From positions 1 through 38,792 of the forward strand of contig WHSQ01000029.1 of the NCBI GenBank assembly GCA_009380005.1: a stretch of DNA of 38,792 nt. The letters are read 5' to 3'. Under the pieces are notes generated by a model that saw only the letters and a program-made list of their open reading frames with translations, was not told where the DNA came from and made no database searches. Shown here piece after piece: positions 1-7,834 of this stretch. The translations under genes and the position numbers were made by a program. Each line of letters begins with the position of its first letter. Position 1 is the stretch's first letter. The DNA comes from Actinomycetota bacterium (GTDB lineage Bacteria > Actinomycetota > CADDZG01 > WHSQ01).

Positions 1-55
1 TCGTATCGCAGGATGGCCGACTTCTTCGCGACATAGATCTGACCGTTCGCCATGG
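1..55. repeat. Terminal direct repeat, left copy
   Basis: These 55 bases are identical to the last 55 bases of the window (38738-38792). The length is that of a common assembly k-mer, so I read it as the overlap of a circular assembly and not a biological terminal repeat. It contains the first codon of the small head gene at 38503-38790, whose ribosome-binding site (GAGGAG) lies at about 61-66 on the other side of the join. Confidence 0.9.
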
Positions 56-96
56 TGATCTCCTCGTTTCTCCGCAGCATTGAGAGGGGATGGATG

Positions 97-127
97 CTGC
101 CGGAACCCCGGTTTGGGGTTCCGGCAG
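97..127 (-). terminator. Strong hairpin after the major capsid gene
   Basis: A perfect 13-bp stem (97-109 with 115-127) and a 5-base loop lie 11 bp past the capsid stop codon, before the next head gene. There is no U-run, which is usual for actinobacterial hairpin terminators. It probably causes partial termination or protects the 3' end of the capsid mRNA, since the connector and tail genes beyond it must still be expressed. Confidence 0.7.
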
Positions 128-137
128 CCATCTCCGA

Positions 138-1577
138 CTAGACGGAGGCCTCGAGGACGCGGAACGCGTTGTCGACGAGGATCTTCGAGCTGTTCCGCCA
201 CACAGCGACGACCGCCCGCTGACCCGTCCAGCGACCGTTTGTTCCGACGATGTGCGGGTTCACCTCCACGGTCATACCGAGGCGGTCCACGATCAGGAAC
301 TGGGAAAAGTCCCCGAACAGCAGATACCGGGAACCAGCCGTGGCCGTGTCGGACGACATAGCCGACGCCTCATGCGCCGGGTAGCCGATCAGCTCCGGCG
401 GCTGGCCAGCGGCCAGACGCACCCACAGGTCACCACCGTCAGTGGCGCTACCCAACTGCCGGACCGCGTTGTACACCGACTTGTTCGCGAGGAATCGGGC
501 ACGTCCGCGGAACCGCGGCGGCAGTGCCTCCTCCAAGGCATACAGGTCGTCTGACGCGAATGACGTGCTGGCGGCGACCTCACTGGACGCTGCCAGGGTT
601 GCCACCACGCCGGACGGGTTGTTGCCCGTGCCATCGCCGGTGACAAACGCCGTGTCTTCCTCTTCCGACTTCGCGTCGGCGAGGAGTCGGGAGATTTCCG
701 ACCGCAGCTGCGGCCAGTCCTGGTCCAACTCGACAGAGAACCGGACATCGGCGATGACCCGCGTCGGGGTAACCTCCGGCTGAGCGATCGTGAACCCGTT
801 GTCGTCGGCCTCGTCCTCCTCTGCCGAACGGGAAACCGTGATGCCGCTGGAGGTGACACCCTGCCACGTTTTCGACGTGATCTGCTCGACTCGGGAGATC
901 TGCCGCAGCGGCGATACCGATCCGTCGCTGGTCAAGATCACCGTCGGGTCGAGCTGGAACGGCACCGCGAAACCACCCTCGGTGTCGGTGCCGACCTGCA
1001 TCGCGGCCCGCGACTCCTCACTGGACAGCATGTGCTGGCCACCCAGCACGATCTTGCCGAACGCCCGGTCGTACACCGGGTTTCCGGTCGCCAGGATGCG
1101 CTTGGCCAGTGTGCCGTGCTTGTCGTCGACACGCTCAAGCAGCTGCTCGACATGCTCGGCGACCTTGGCGCGGCTACCCGCCGGACCGGGGAACGCCGCC
1201 CGTTCGATGGCCCGCTTCGCGTTGTCGTGGAGTTGGTCGCGGTGGTCGTCCTCCGACCGAGCCTCGGCACGAATCCGAGTCAGGTCGTAGATCTCCTCGC
1301 CGCGCTTGCGGACGAACGTTGGCGGCTCCGTCGAAGCGCGCTCGGTCGCGCCCGGAACGCCGGACAGCTTCCGCAGCCGCTCCTTGCGCCGCTTCAGCTC
1401 GGCGACGGTGGACTCATGCTCGTCACGCTCGGCGTTGAGCCGGTTCCACTCATCGCGGGCCTCGTCGTCCATGCGGGAGTTCGCGAACTCCTCGTCGAGT
1501 TCGGCGACCCGCGCGTCGATTTCGGTGATCCGCTCTTCGCGGTCTTCGATGGAGCGTGGCTCCATTACGTCAGCCAT
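138..1577 (-). CDS. Major capsid protein, HK97 fold
   Basis: A 479-residue protein that forms the icosahedral shell. Residues 1-80 are highly charged and helical, as in the scaffold-like delta domain of HK97-type capsid proteins that the prohead protease removes. From about residue 180 the chain reads as the phage capsid family, with FAVPFQLDPTV early, a GDGTGNNPSG loop and a VVAVWRNSSKILVDNAF end. The frame stays open upstream to 1868, but the start at 1577 is chosen because AAGGAG lies just before it and the upstream residues overlap the protease gene. It follows portal and protease in the usual HK97 order. Strong expression is expected, and a large hairpin follows the stop codon. Confidence 0.93.
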   Translation of the reverse strand: MADVMEPRSIEDREERITEIDARVAELDEEFANSRMDDEARDEWNRLNAERDEHESTVAELKRRKERLRKLSGVPGATERASTEPPTFVRKRGEEIYDLTRIRAEARSEDDHRDQLHDNAKRAIERAAFPGPAGSRAKVAEHVEQLLERVDDKHGTLAKRILATGNPVYDRAFGKIVLGGQHMLSSEESRAAMQVGTDTEGGFAVPFQLDPTVILTSDGSVSPLRQISRVEQITSKTWQGVTSSGITVSRSAEEDEADDNGFTIAQPEVTPTRVIADVRFSVELDQDWPQLRSEISRLLADAKSEEEDTAFVTGDGTGNNPSGVVATLAASSEVAASTSFASDDLYALEEALPPRFRGRARFLANKSVYNAVRQLGSATDGGDLWVRLAAGQPPELIGYPAHEASAMSSDTATAGSRYLLFGDFSQFLIVDRLGMTVEVNPHIVGTNGRWTGQRAVVAVWRNSSKILVDNAFRVLEASV

Positions 1578-1590
1578 TTCGGCTTTCTCC

Positions 1591-2424
1591 TTACAGAATG
1601 TCTTTCTCGGCTGCCGGGAGGTACCAGTCGGCGGCCTCCCCGGGGTAGACCGAGTGGCTGACGGCCGGCTCGGTTTTCGGTGGTTCACCCGAGGTGCGCT
1701 CGGCGGCCTCGGGAACGTCTTCGGTGGTGGACGGCTCCGGTTCACTGTCCGCGTCGTCGTCGCCCGGCTCTTCGTCGACGGTGCGCACCAGCTCGTGCAC
1801 GAGCGCTGCCTGCTGTGCGGGGTCCAGCTGCGCGAGCAGCGACCGGACGCCCACGCTCGTCGAGTCATAGGCGGGAAACACCACGGGACCGAGCTCGAAC
1901 AGCTCGACCTCTTTGATCGTCCGCACCAGCGGGCCGCGGTCCCCGGCGCCGTCCCAGAGCAGTTCGAGCAACTCCTCGCCCTGCAGCTTCTTGCCGTCCT
2001 TGTCGCGCCACTCGTCCTGGATGACCCGGAACCGGAAACTCATCCCATCGATGGCGCCGGCCTCGATCGCCTGCCGGATCGGCTCGACGACGCCATTTTC
2101 GAACAGTCGGGCCGACACGAACAGGCCACGCTGGTCCTCTTTGATGTCCTGGATCGCGCCGATCGGGAGCGAACCGGTCCGGGTGTCGCGGCCGTGGTCG
2201 AATTGCAGCACCGGCGTCCGCTCGGACAGCGTCTTACTGAACGCGCCGCGACCGATCTGCTCGTCGAACGAGCCCTCCCACGAGTCGATGCTGGTCGGCT
2301 CGTTGAACACGGCCGCGTAGCCCTCCAGGGTGCGCCCGTCGCCGACTGGATCGCTGGCGCGGAACTCCACGGCGCGATAGCACAGCTTCGGCGGCTTCAA
2401 CCGGGTGTGCATCGTGGCTGTCAT
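1591..2424 (-). CDS. HK97-family prohead protease (peptidase U35)
   Basis: A 277-residue serine protease that matures the prohead by cutting the capsid delta domain. The family pattern is clear: an N-terminal strand region with RTLEGYAAVFNEP, the likely catalytic His77 in LQFDHGRD, the likely Ser129 in DGMSFRF, and a later GPVVFPAYDST segment. The last 80 residues are acidic and proline-rich, a low-complexity tail that may be cut off during self-processing or act in scaffolding. The start overlaps the portal stop by ATGA, so translation is probably coupled. Only 13 bp separate it from the capsid start. Confidence 0.93.
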   Translation of the reverse strand: MTATMHTRLKPPKLCYRAVEFRASDPVGDGRTLEGYAAVFNEPTSIDSWEGSFDEQIGRGAFSKTLSERTPVLQFDHGRDTRTGSLPIGAIQDIKEDQRGLFVSARLFENGVVEPIRQAIEAGAIDGMSFRFRVIQDEWRDKDGKKLQGEELLELLWDGAGDRGPLVRTIKEVELFELGPVVFPAYDSTSVGVRSLLAQLDPAQQAALVHELVRTVDEEPGDDDADSEPEPSTTEDVPEAAERTSGEPPKTEPAVSHSVYPGEAADWYLPAAEKDIL

Positions 2425-3812
2425 TCCTGATTACCTCCGAGCAGCGCTTGACGAGCGCCCTCCTGGTCACCGTTTTCGTTCGGCGTGGTCTCCGTCGGTT
2501 GCGCAGACCCCGGCGGCTGTAGCTGGACCGAGAACACGCCGGAGTGGATGAGCAGCGACCAGTCCTGGTTCAGTACGGCCGCCTTCACCGACTCACCGTC
2601 ATAGCCGGCGTCGAGCAGCGTCCGGATCGTGTTCGCTTCCTTGTTCTGAATCTCCGCGGCGTCGATTTCATCCATTCGCAGGAATGGGATGCCCCGGGTC
2701 GAAAACCACAGGTGCGCGCCGTTGGGTGGGTCGAGGATCGTCTCCAGAGACGAGGACGCGTTCTCCCACAGGTGCTGCATGGTGCCGTCACCGAACCTGC
2801 GGCGAGCGGCAGTGAAGTTCCCGGCGTTCAACGCCGACCCCTGCAACCCTTCGGAGAAACCCACCCAGGACGGCGGGACACCGGCGGCCGCCGCGAGACG
2901 CGATTCGGCCTTGCCCTGCGTTATCGCGAAGTCGAGCTCTTTGAAGTCCTTACCCAGGGGAACCGCGTCAGCACCGCCGCCGAGGTACAGCGTTCGGTAC
3001 GCGTTCCGGGCGCCCTCGTGATCCTCCTCGAACAGCTCCCGGAAGTCCCTAATCTGCTGCGTGGTAATCCGCGGGTCGAACTTGATCGCCAGGTTCGGCG
3101 TCGCCGCATTGCGCAGGAACGCCCGCTTGTGCTCGGTCTGCAAGTTGTCGCCCTGCAAATCCCGGAACACCGGCGTCACCCACGACATCCCAATGTATGA
3201 CATGTCCGGGTCGGGGACCGGTGCATAGTGCGCGACCTCTTCTGGGCCGAGCTCGACCATCCGACCCTGCGGCGGCTTGTAGACATAGCCGAGCAGATCC
3301 AGGTCCGCGGCCTCCGATGGATGGTCGGCGTCCTCCTGCGATCCGAGCACGATGTACATCCAGTCCGGGCGGAGCCGAACCAGCCGATCCCCCGACCGGA
3401 CGCTGCGCAGCCGGCGCGTGTAGGAGTTTCCCGCCGTCGTGACGTCCATCTCCATCCGCGCCAACAGATCCGCCGTCGTCGCACCCGGCCACGGACGCTC
3501 CAGCAGTTCCAACTCCCGTGTGCCGAACAGCTCCGTCACCTCGCCGCGACGGAGCTGCGTCCACTGGAACCGCACCTGCGAAAACACCTGCAGCCGCGCC
3601 AGCATCAACGCGAACACCGGCCCGTTCGTCTTGACTGCGGATGCGACTGAGTTGGTGATCGTTTCCTCGTCCAGCGCCGACATGGACGTTCGCAAGGCCC
3701 CGAACTCCTGCGCGTGGAGGAACGCCTCGACCCAGTCCTGCGTGCTGCCGCGCGTCTCCAGCCGATGGCGGCCGCGTTCGCGTTCGGGGAAAAGTCGGGA
3801 CCAGAAGCCCAT
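2421..3812 (-). CDS. Portal protein, HK97 family
   Basis: A 463-residue protein forming the dodecameric portal at one capsid vertex through which DNA is packaged and ejected. Family features include the central ITTQQIRDFRELFEEDHEG stretch, a PLGKDFKEL segment and the LAAAAGVPPSWVGF motif near residue 315, typical of this portal family. The C-terminus is low-complexity (proline, glutamine and glycine). The start codon directly follows the terminase stop (TAG then ATG), and the stop overlaps the protease start. The order TerS, TerL, portal, protease, capsid is the standard head module. Confidence 0.93.
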   Translation of the reverse strand: MGFWSRLFPERERGRHRLETRGSTQDWVEAFLHAQEFGALRTSMSALDEETITNSVASAVKTNGPVFALMLARLQVFSQVRFQWTQLRRGEVTELFGTRELELLERPWPGATTADLLARMEMDVTTAGNSYTRRLRSVRSGDRLVRLRPDWMYIVLGSQEDADHPSEAADLDLLGYVYKPPQGRMVELGPEEVAHYAPVPDPDMSYIGMSWVTPVFRDLQGDNLQTEHKRAFLRNAATPNLAIKFDPRITTQQIRDFRELFEEDHEGARNAYRTLYLGGGADAVPLGKDFKELDFAITQGKAESRLAAAAGVPPSWVGFSEGLQGSALNAGNFTAARRRFGDGTMQHLWENASSSLETILDPPNGAHLWFSTRGIPFLRMDEIDAAEIQNKEANTIRTLLDAGYDGESVKAAVLNQDWSLLIHSGVFSVQLQPPGSAQPTETTPNENGDQEGARQALLGGNQE

Positions 3813-5279
3813 CTATCCTCCCCTTGATGCGAACGGTGTGAGAGTGCTTGGTTTCCGCCAGGCCAGCGATGCCGCCATGAGTGGGGTTACATCGTTAGCT
3901 GAGGTCTTCCGGGACCACACGAATCGGTCTCCTACGGGTTTCTTCGTCGCCCCGGTCATTGCGTCGTAGAACGGATCGCCCGGCTCGGCTATCGCCCGGA
4001 ATCTCACCGTTGCCTCGACGATCGCGTCGAACATGTCCTCGCACGACTGGACGACAGTGTTTGAGTCGAGTGCATCGCAGTCGTCGAGCAAGTCCTCGAG
4101 CACGCCGGCCGGTCCCTTGGCGTCGATAGCCACGCTCACGCCGTGTTTTCCGGTCAGTGCGTTAGCCCGCTCGACAGCCCACCGCACACCGGGTCCGTGC
4201 GCGACCAGCTCGCACGCGCCACCGGCCGTCGCGGCGACGATCGCGGCGGACGAGCGATCCTCGGCGACCTCGAGGGCGAACCGCTCGACCTTGTCGCCAT
4301 CCGCCGCGGTCGGGCTGAACACCCGCGCCATCACATCGACCGCGAACAGCAGGTCCGAGCTCGACGTCGGAATGTTCCCGTACGCCCGCGCGAACTCGGC
4401 CGCGTCCAATCCCTGCCGCTCAGACTCGACGACCGCCAGCGTCACAGTGTGCCGCCAGCCGCCATCGTCGACACCGCACCGGCACGGCGGGTCCGGGCAC
4501 AGCGCCGGCATAAACCCGAAGTACGACTCCAGATCGTCGGGGTTCCAGTTGTCCGGCGCCGAGAACTCGACGTAGGCGACGCCGCGGCCGGAGTCGGCCT
4601 CGACCGCCTTACGGCCCGCCCGGACCTTCCGATTCAGCACGAGACTGCGGTCCGTGCCCGCGGTCGAGCAGACCAGGATCTGCGCGTCCCCGATCGTGAC
4701 CATCGCAGGGCGTATCCCCTGCTCGCGCCGGTCGTCGACGTCGTGCCAGATCTCGTCCAGAACTGCCTGGTGCAGCGTCTTGGAGTGGCCGGCCGTCGCC
4801 GACGTCGACAGCAGCCGGATCAGCGACCCCGTTCGCCATGAGATCGACTCGTTGCCCATGCCGCGGTTCATTTGCCGCGTCAGCTTGTGAAGCTTCGACG
4901 ACTCGATCAGTGGATAGATCTCGTCCAGCCACTTATCACGGGCGTCCTTGCCCGTCTGCGCGGTGAACACCGACCGCTGCGGATGCCGCCACCGAGGTGA
5001 TAGACAGCGATGAATCTGCCACGACAGGAACAGCGTCGTCTTTCCCGACTGGCGCGGGACCGTCACGACTACCTCGCGGTACGCCGGCCCGCCGGTATCC
5101 GGGTCAATCTCGCAACCGATGTCAGCGACCATCCGCTGCCACGGCATAAACGGCTGCCCCAAGCCAGCCGCGACCTTCGTAAGCTCCGGACCGAAAGTCT
5201 CCCGCTCAAGACGGCGGCGAGTCACCCACTTGGGCGAACAGATCCTTAATGGCGTCATCGACGGAAGCGTTAGAGTCAT
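3813..5279 (-). CDS. Terminase large subunit
   Basis: A 488-residue ATP-driven DNA packaging motor and nuclease. The ATPase domain has a Walker A motif VPRQSGKTT (residues 75-82) and a Walker B motif AVLDEIWHD with Asp175-Glu176. The C-terminal half should be the RNase H-like nuclease, with candidate acidic residues in LLFAVDVM and VAIDAKG. The chosen ATG lies 73 bp inside the small-subunit gene and has GGAG ten bases upstream. A second in-frame ATG is at 5258. The heavy overlap with the small subunit suggests coupled translation. Confidence 0.95.
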   Translation of the reverse strand: MTLTLPSMTPLRICSPKWVTRRRLERETFGPELTKVAAGLGQPFMPWQRMVADIGCEIDPDTGGPAYREVVVTVPRQSGKTTLFLSWQIHRCLSPRWRHPQRSVFTAQTGKDARDKWLDEIYPLIESSKLHKLTRQMNRGMGNESISWRTGSLIRLLSTSATAGHSKTLHQAVLDEIWHDVDDRREQGIRPAMVTIGDAQILVCSTAGTDRSLVLNRKVRAGRKAVEADSGRGVAYVEFSAPDNWNPDDLESYFGFMPALCPDPPCRCGVDDGGWRHTVTLAVVESERQGLDAAEFARAYGNIPTSSSDLLFAVDVMARVFSPTAADGDKVERFALEVAEDRSSAAIVAATAGGACELVAHGPGVRWAVERANALTGKHGVSVAIDAKGPAGVLEDLLDDCDALDSNTVVQSCEDMFDAIVEATVRFRAIAEPGDPFYDAMTGATKKPVGDRFVWSRKTSANDVTPLMAASLAWRKPSTLTPFASRGG

Positions 5280-5463
5280 CCGCCGTCAACTCCTTAACCG
5301 CCTCCCGGTACTGCTGCCACAACCGCGCATTCGACGGATTCTCATCAAGGGCACTCGCCATTGAGATCGCAGCCTGCATCCTCGCCGCGTCGATATCCCG
5401 AATGCGGTCCTGCTCATGCAGCACCTCGAGCGTGCGCAGGAGCGCACCCACGTTCGTTGACAT
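5206..5463 (-). CDS. Probable terminase small subunit
   Basis: An 85-residue, mostly helical, acidic protein directly before the large terminase and overlapping it. Position, size and predicted helical content fit the short small subunits that recognise the packaging site in HK97-like actinophages. I see no obvious DNA-binding motif, so the call rests mainly on gene order. Its ATG follows immediately after the stop of the HNH gene. An alternative is a terminase accessory protein with the HNH protein as partner. Confidence 0.65.
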   Translation of the reverse strand: MSTNVGALLRTLEVLHEQDRIRDIDAARMQAAISMASALDENPSNARLWQQYREAVKELTADDSNASVDDAIKDLFAQVGDSPPS

Positions 5464-5715
5464 TCACCACTCCCGAGACGAGTCCGCCAACCGGCGCCGA
5501 TGCCGACGGCCCCGATTGCATGACACGCACGAGGCCCGGAGGTTCTCCGGATCACACAAGGCGCCGCCTCTGTTGCGAGGCAGGATGTGATCCAAATCTG
5601 CGGCCGCTCTCGAACAGTGCGGTCCTCGGATCTGACACCGAAAGCCGTCCCGCTCGAAGATGATCTTCCGCAACTTCTCCCGCACCGAATGCGGCACCGA
5701 CGACCACGAGTCCAT
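5464..5715 (-). CDS. HNH endonuclease (terminase-associated)
   Basis: An 83-residue HNH nuclease with the pattern RDGFRCQIRG, LDHILPRNRGG, then N and a CVSC pair. The metal-binding DH and Cys pairs are complete. HNH proteins beside terminase are known in several long-tailed phages to help cut DNA at cos sites, which fits the immediate contact with the terminase genes. The ATG at 5715 is chosen because GGAG lies seven bases upstream. A TTG two codons earlier is possible. Confidence 0.88.
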   Translation of the reverse strand: MDSWSSVPHSVREKLRKIIFERDGFRCQIRGPHCSRAAADLDHILPRNRGGALCDPENLRASCVSCNRGRRHRRRLADSSREW

Positions 5716-5923
5716 GATCAACTCCGGGGGTTTGGCGCCGTATGTAAAAGCAGTGAGTGGGGTCGCCCGGCCGCTACACCAACCCGTGTTGACCCCGCCC
5801 CTCCCCCGCCCGCTCGCGCTGGCTGGCTCTGTGCACCACGCTCGCGGCTCGGCGTCGCTGGCCGGTGGTCCGGGTGACCGCTGACGCGCAACGAAGCTCT
5901 GAGCGGCTAGCAGCGCGTGGGGG
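5716..5923. other. Non-coding gap between the two HNH genes; candidate packaging (cos) region
   Basis: About 208 bp without a credible gene on either strand. It is rich in C-runs and G-runs (for example CCCCGCCCCTCCCCCGCCC near 5793). In HK97-like genomes the cos site normally lies just upstream of the HNH and terminase genes, so this is one of two candidate positions. No cohesive end can be read directly from the sequence. Confidence 0.35.
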
Positions 5924-6217
5924 TCACCACTGCCGGGAGGTGGGTAGCCGGGGGGTGCGGGGCCGCGGTCTGGCCTTCGCGCCTTCGCTGCTGTTGCAGC
6001 TGCGATGAGCGGCGCGAAGGTTGGCCCGATCGTTTGCTAGCCACGGTGCTTTTGAAAGCGGCACCCGGTGGTCAACTGTGAACCCGTCCCTGTGATTCGG
6101 GGGCAGGTTGTAGTCGATGGGCTTACCGCAGATCGAACAGGGCAGTCCGAGTGATCGGAGCTCGGCGGTGAGCCTGCGCCATGGTCTACCTTGCCGGCCG
6201 GGTCCTCCGTTGACCAT
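5924..6217 (-). CDS. Second HNH endonuclease
   Basis: A 97-residue protein with a CSICGKPI zinc knuckle, TVDHRVPLSKAPW and NLRAAHRSCNSSEG, a full HNH domain. The last 20 residues are basic and proline/arginine-rich. The start at 6217 has AAGGTAGGGG upstream; the frame is open further upstream but through repeats and a hairpin. Two adjacent HNH proteins, one on each side of a gap before terminase, could be one packaging nuclease plus one homing-type or nicking enzyme. The similarity between the two is limited to the HNH core. Confidence 0.85.
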   Translation of the reverse strand: MVNGGPGRQGRPWRRLTAELRSLGLPCSICGKPIDYNLPPNHRDGFTVDHRVPLSKAPWLANDRANLRAAHRSCNSSEGAKARPRPRTPRLPTSRQW

Positions 6218-6233
6218 GGCCCCTACCTTTGCG

Positions 6234-6320
6234 AGGTACCCACCTTGATTTGTGGGGGCCTGTCTAATTTGATACCCACCCTGTTTGCGCGGGGGTGCCC
6301 TGATTTGTGGGGGTGGGGTT
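6234..6320. repeat. Short degenerate repeats upstream of the second HNH gene
   Basis: Three related units follow each other: ACCCACCTTGATTTGTGGGG, then ACCCACCCTGTTTGCGCGGG, then CCTGATTTGTGGGGGTGGGG. The core GATTTGTGGGGG occurs exactly twice. The whole 6218-6392 stretch has no gene. Repeats of this kind beside terminase-linked nucleases may be protein-binding sites (packaging site or regulator). Confidence 0.5.
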
Positions 6321-6350
6321 TGTGTTGACGGTGCCCCTTGAAATGCGAAT

Positions 6351-6369
6351 GCCCCCGGTTGTCGGGGGC
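6351..6369 (-). terminator. Hairpin after the HTH gene
   Basis: A 7-bp GC stem (351-357 with 363-369) with a 5-base loop lies 24 bp past the stop of the leftward HTH gene. The sequence beyond it on the minus strand is moderately AT-rich. It would separate the early leftward transcript from the late head operon, so a late promoter may lie in 5716-6350. Confidence 0.55.
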
Positions 6370-6392
6370 TGTGCCGATAGATCTCCAGCGCA

Positions 6393-6593
6393 TCAAACTG
6401 TAGCGGACACCATGTCAAGAACTCCAGAGCGGTGGATCGCTCGGCGTGTCCTAGCCGTGTCGACGTCGTCGAGGTGGACGAGGAGTCGTCGGTCGGTGCC
6501 GTGGTTTCTGAGGACACCTGATCGTACCCATCGGCGGATGGTGCGTTCGGTGACGCCTGCCGCGTGGGCGGCGGTGGCGCTGTCGAGGATCAC
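6393..6593 (-). CDS. Small HTH DNA-binding protein (MerR/excisionase-like)
   Basis: A 66-residue protein with AAHAAGVTERTIRRWVRSGVL, the helix-turn-helix of the excisionase and MerR-like superfamily, followed by a wing (DRRLLVHLDDVD). It is the last gene before the late region, so it could be a late regulator or a recombination directionality factor. The GTG at 6593 overlaps the preceding stop (GTGA). The open frame extends upstream, but only into the neighbouring gene. Confidence 0.75.
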   Translation of the reverse strand: MILDSATAAHAAGVTERTIRRWVRSGVLRNHGTDRRLLVHLDDVDTARTRRAIHRSGVLDMVSATV

Positions 6594-6751
6594 GGATTCA
6601 CCCACCGGAACCGACTGCACCCGCACGGCTCGTAAGTCGTTACGACGCTATCCGTGACCAGGTAGCCAGCTAGGTCCATGTGTTGCTCGGCCGGCTCGTT
6701 GGTTGCGCCGGTCACATCGGCACCGCAGTGGGGACACTTCGGATCGGTCAT
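6590..6751 (-). CDS. Small zinc-finger-like protein
   Basis: A 53-residue protein of unknown function. It starts with KCPHCG and has CGC near the C-terminus, so four cysteines could bind one zinc ion. The start overlaps the upstream stop (TGATG) and its stop overlaps the HTH gene. Probably a phage zinc-ribbon accessory protein. Confidence 0.65.
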   Translation of the reverse strand: MTDPKCPHCGADVTGATNEPAEQHMDLAGYLVTDSVVTTYEPCGCSRFRWVNP

Positions 6752-7374
6752 CACGCCTCCAGTTTACGGTCGAGGATTCGTTTCCCTGCACGCCGCCACT
6801 GCCACGTCTCCCAGCGGGTGTCGCATTCGATGCAGGCCATGTAGGCGGGTTGCTGTTCGGGGATGATGGCGCGCACCCAGCCGGGGCAGTAGCCGGTTTC
6901 GGCTAGCTGTGGGCAGGGTCCGACGGTGATGGTTGCCCGGTTGGGTGGTGCGTCGATGGCGCGTTGGCAGCGGTCGGTGATGGCGCCGAGCTCGTCGAAG
7001 AACTCACCGCCGTAGCGCTGGCCGCGGAACCAGTCGATGTGGCCTCGCAGCCAGGGTGCGAGGGTGGCTGGTTGTTCGTCGGCGGGTTGCAGGTGCTCGG
7101 TTTCGTGGATGACGAGCAGGGTCCACGAGGTGAGGGTGTGGCGTAGCGCTCCGGCGATGATGGACACGTCCCAGTCGATGGGTAGCGGTTGGCCGTTGGT
7201 GCCGGTGATGAAGTCACGGAACTGTGGCCCGAATCCGGTCTGTCGGGTGACGGCGCGGTCAAGTTCGGTGGCTAGGTCGGGGATGCGGTCGAGGTGGCGT
7301 TTGGCGTCGTTGGTGCACCTCGAGCACACGTATCCGTCGGCGACGGGCCGGCCGCACTGGCATGTCTGGGTCAT
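6751..7374 (-). CDS. Conserved actinophage protein with zinc-binding ends
   Basis: A 207-residue protein of unknown function. The N-terminus has CQCGRPVADGYVCSRC (four cysteines) and the C-terminus has ACIECDTRW, so it may bind zinc at both ends. Between them is a helical region with LDRAVTRQTGFG and HIDWFRGQRYGGEFFDELG. I recall similar proteins (N-terminal Cys pairs, then a DLDxxxxRQ stretch) in many actinophages and actinobacterial prophages, without a known role. ATGA overlap with the upstream gene. Confidence 0.8.
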   Translation of the reverse strand: MTQTCQCGRPVADGYVCSRCTNDAKRHLDRIPDLATELDRAVTRQTGFGPQFRDFITGTNGQPLPIDWDVSIIAGALRHTLTSWTLLVIHETEHLQPADEQPATLAPWLRGHIDWFRGQRYGGEFFDELGAITDRCQRAIDAPPNRATITVGPCPQLAETGYCPGWVRAIIPEQQPAYMACIECDTRWETWQWRRAGKRILDRKLEA

Positions 7375-7598
7375 CGGTGCCGCTTTTCGGGTGGCCAGAG
7401 CACATAGTCGGCGCGGGTCTTCGGCGGGGGGAACGCTTGGATTAGTGGCAGTAGCGTCCGTTTGACTGTGTCACCCACGCCAGCGAACGCGTGGCGAATG
7501 GCCGTGAGCTCGCGTATCAGCTTCGCTCGCCGCTGTAGCCGTATGGTTTCGAGGTCGAACGCGAGCCAGTGCGCGAGCGTGTCGTATCGGTCGGTCAC
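7371..7598 (-). CDS. Small helical protein, unknown
   Basis: A 75-residue basic, helical protein (ETIRLQRRAKLIRELTAIRH). The GTG start overlaps the stop of the preceding gene and the stop overlaps the next start. No family recognised; support comes from the tight overlaps at both ends. Confidence 0.6.
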   Translation of the reverse strand: MTDRYDTLAHWLAFDLETIRLQRRAKLIRELTAIRHAFAGVGDTVKRTLLPLIQAFPPPKTRADYVLWPPEKRHR

Positions 7599-7834
7599 TA
7601 GTCCTCCTTGAATGTCTTTCCGCAGATCCCGCAGTTGCGGAGGATGACGGGGTCGCGGCGGGCAAACCAGCGCATCTCCACCTGCTCAACCCGATCGTCG
7701 GGGTGGTCGCAGGCGGCCTGCCGCCGTCTGGTTTCAGCGACGTGGTAGCAGCTGCCGCAGTGGTTGGGGTACTCGCCGACGGGTCGGATGGTGCCGTGTT
7801 CGAGGTCGCGGATGTACGCCGGGTCGACAGTCAT
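7598..7834 (-). CDS. Cysteine-rich small protein, unknown
   Basis: A 78-residue protein with CGSCYHVAE, then a Cys-Asp-His and a C-terminal RNCGICGKTF. The six cysteines and nearby histidines suggest one or two zinc-binding knuckles. The ATG overlaps the previous stop (ATGA), with GGAGACCCC upstream, one of the start-associated repeats of this region. Confidence 0.65.
   Translation of the reverse strand: MTVDPAYIRDLEHGTIRPVGEYPNHCGSCYHVAETRRRQAACDHPDDRVEQVEMRWFARRDPVILRNCGICGKTFKED

Noticed and set aside
1-55. Biological terminal repeat of the virion DNA
   Set aside because: The exact length of 55 and uninterrupted gene order across the join fit an assembly overlap better. Direct terminal repeats of phages are usually longer and lie near the terminase genes.
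1578-1868. N-terminal extension of the capsid protein
   Set aside because: The frame is open, but the residues are arginine/threonine/proline-rich, overlap the protease, and the ribosome site belongs to the start at 1577.
1306-2430. Plus-strand open frame of 374 codons opposite capsid and protease genes
   Set aside because: Antisense shadow with arginine/valine-rich content and no motif. The minus-strand genes are certain.
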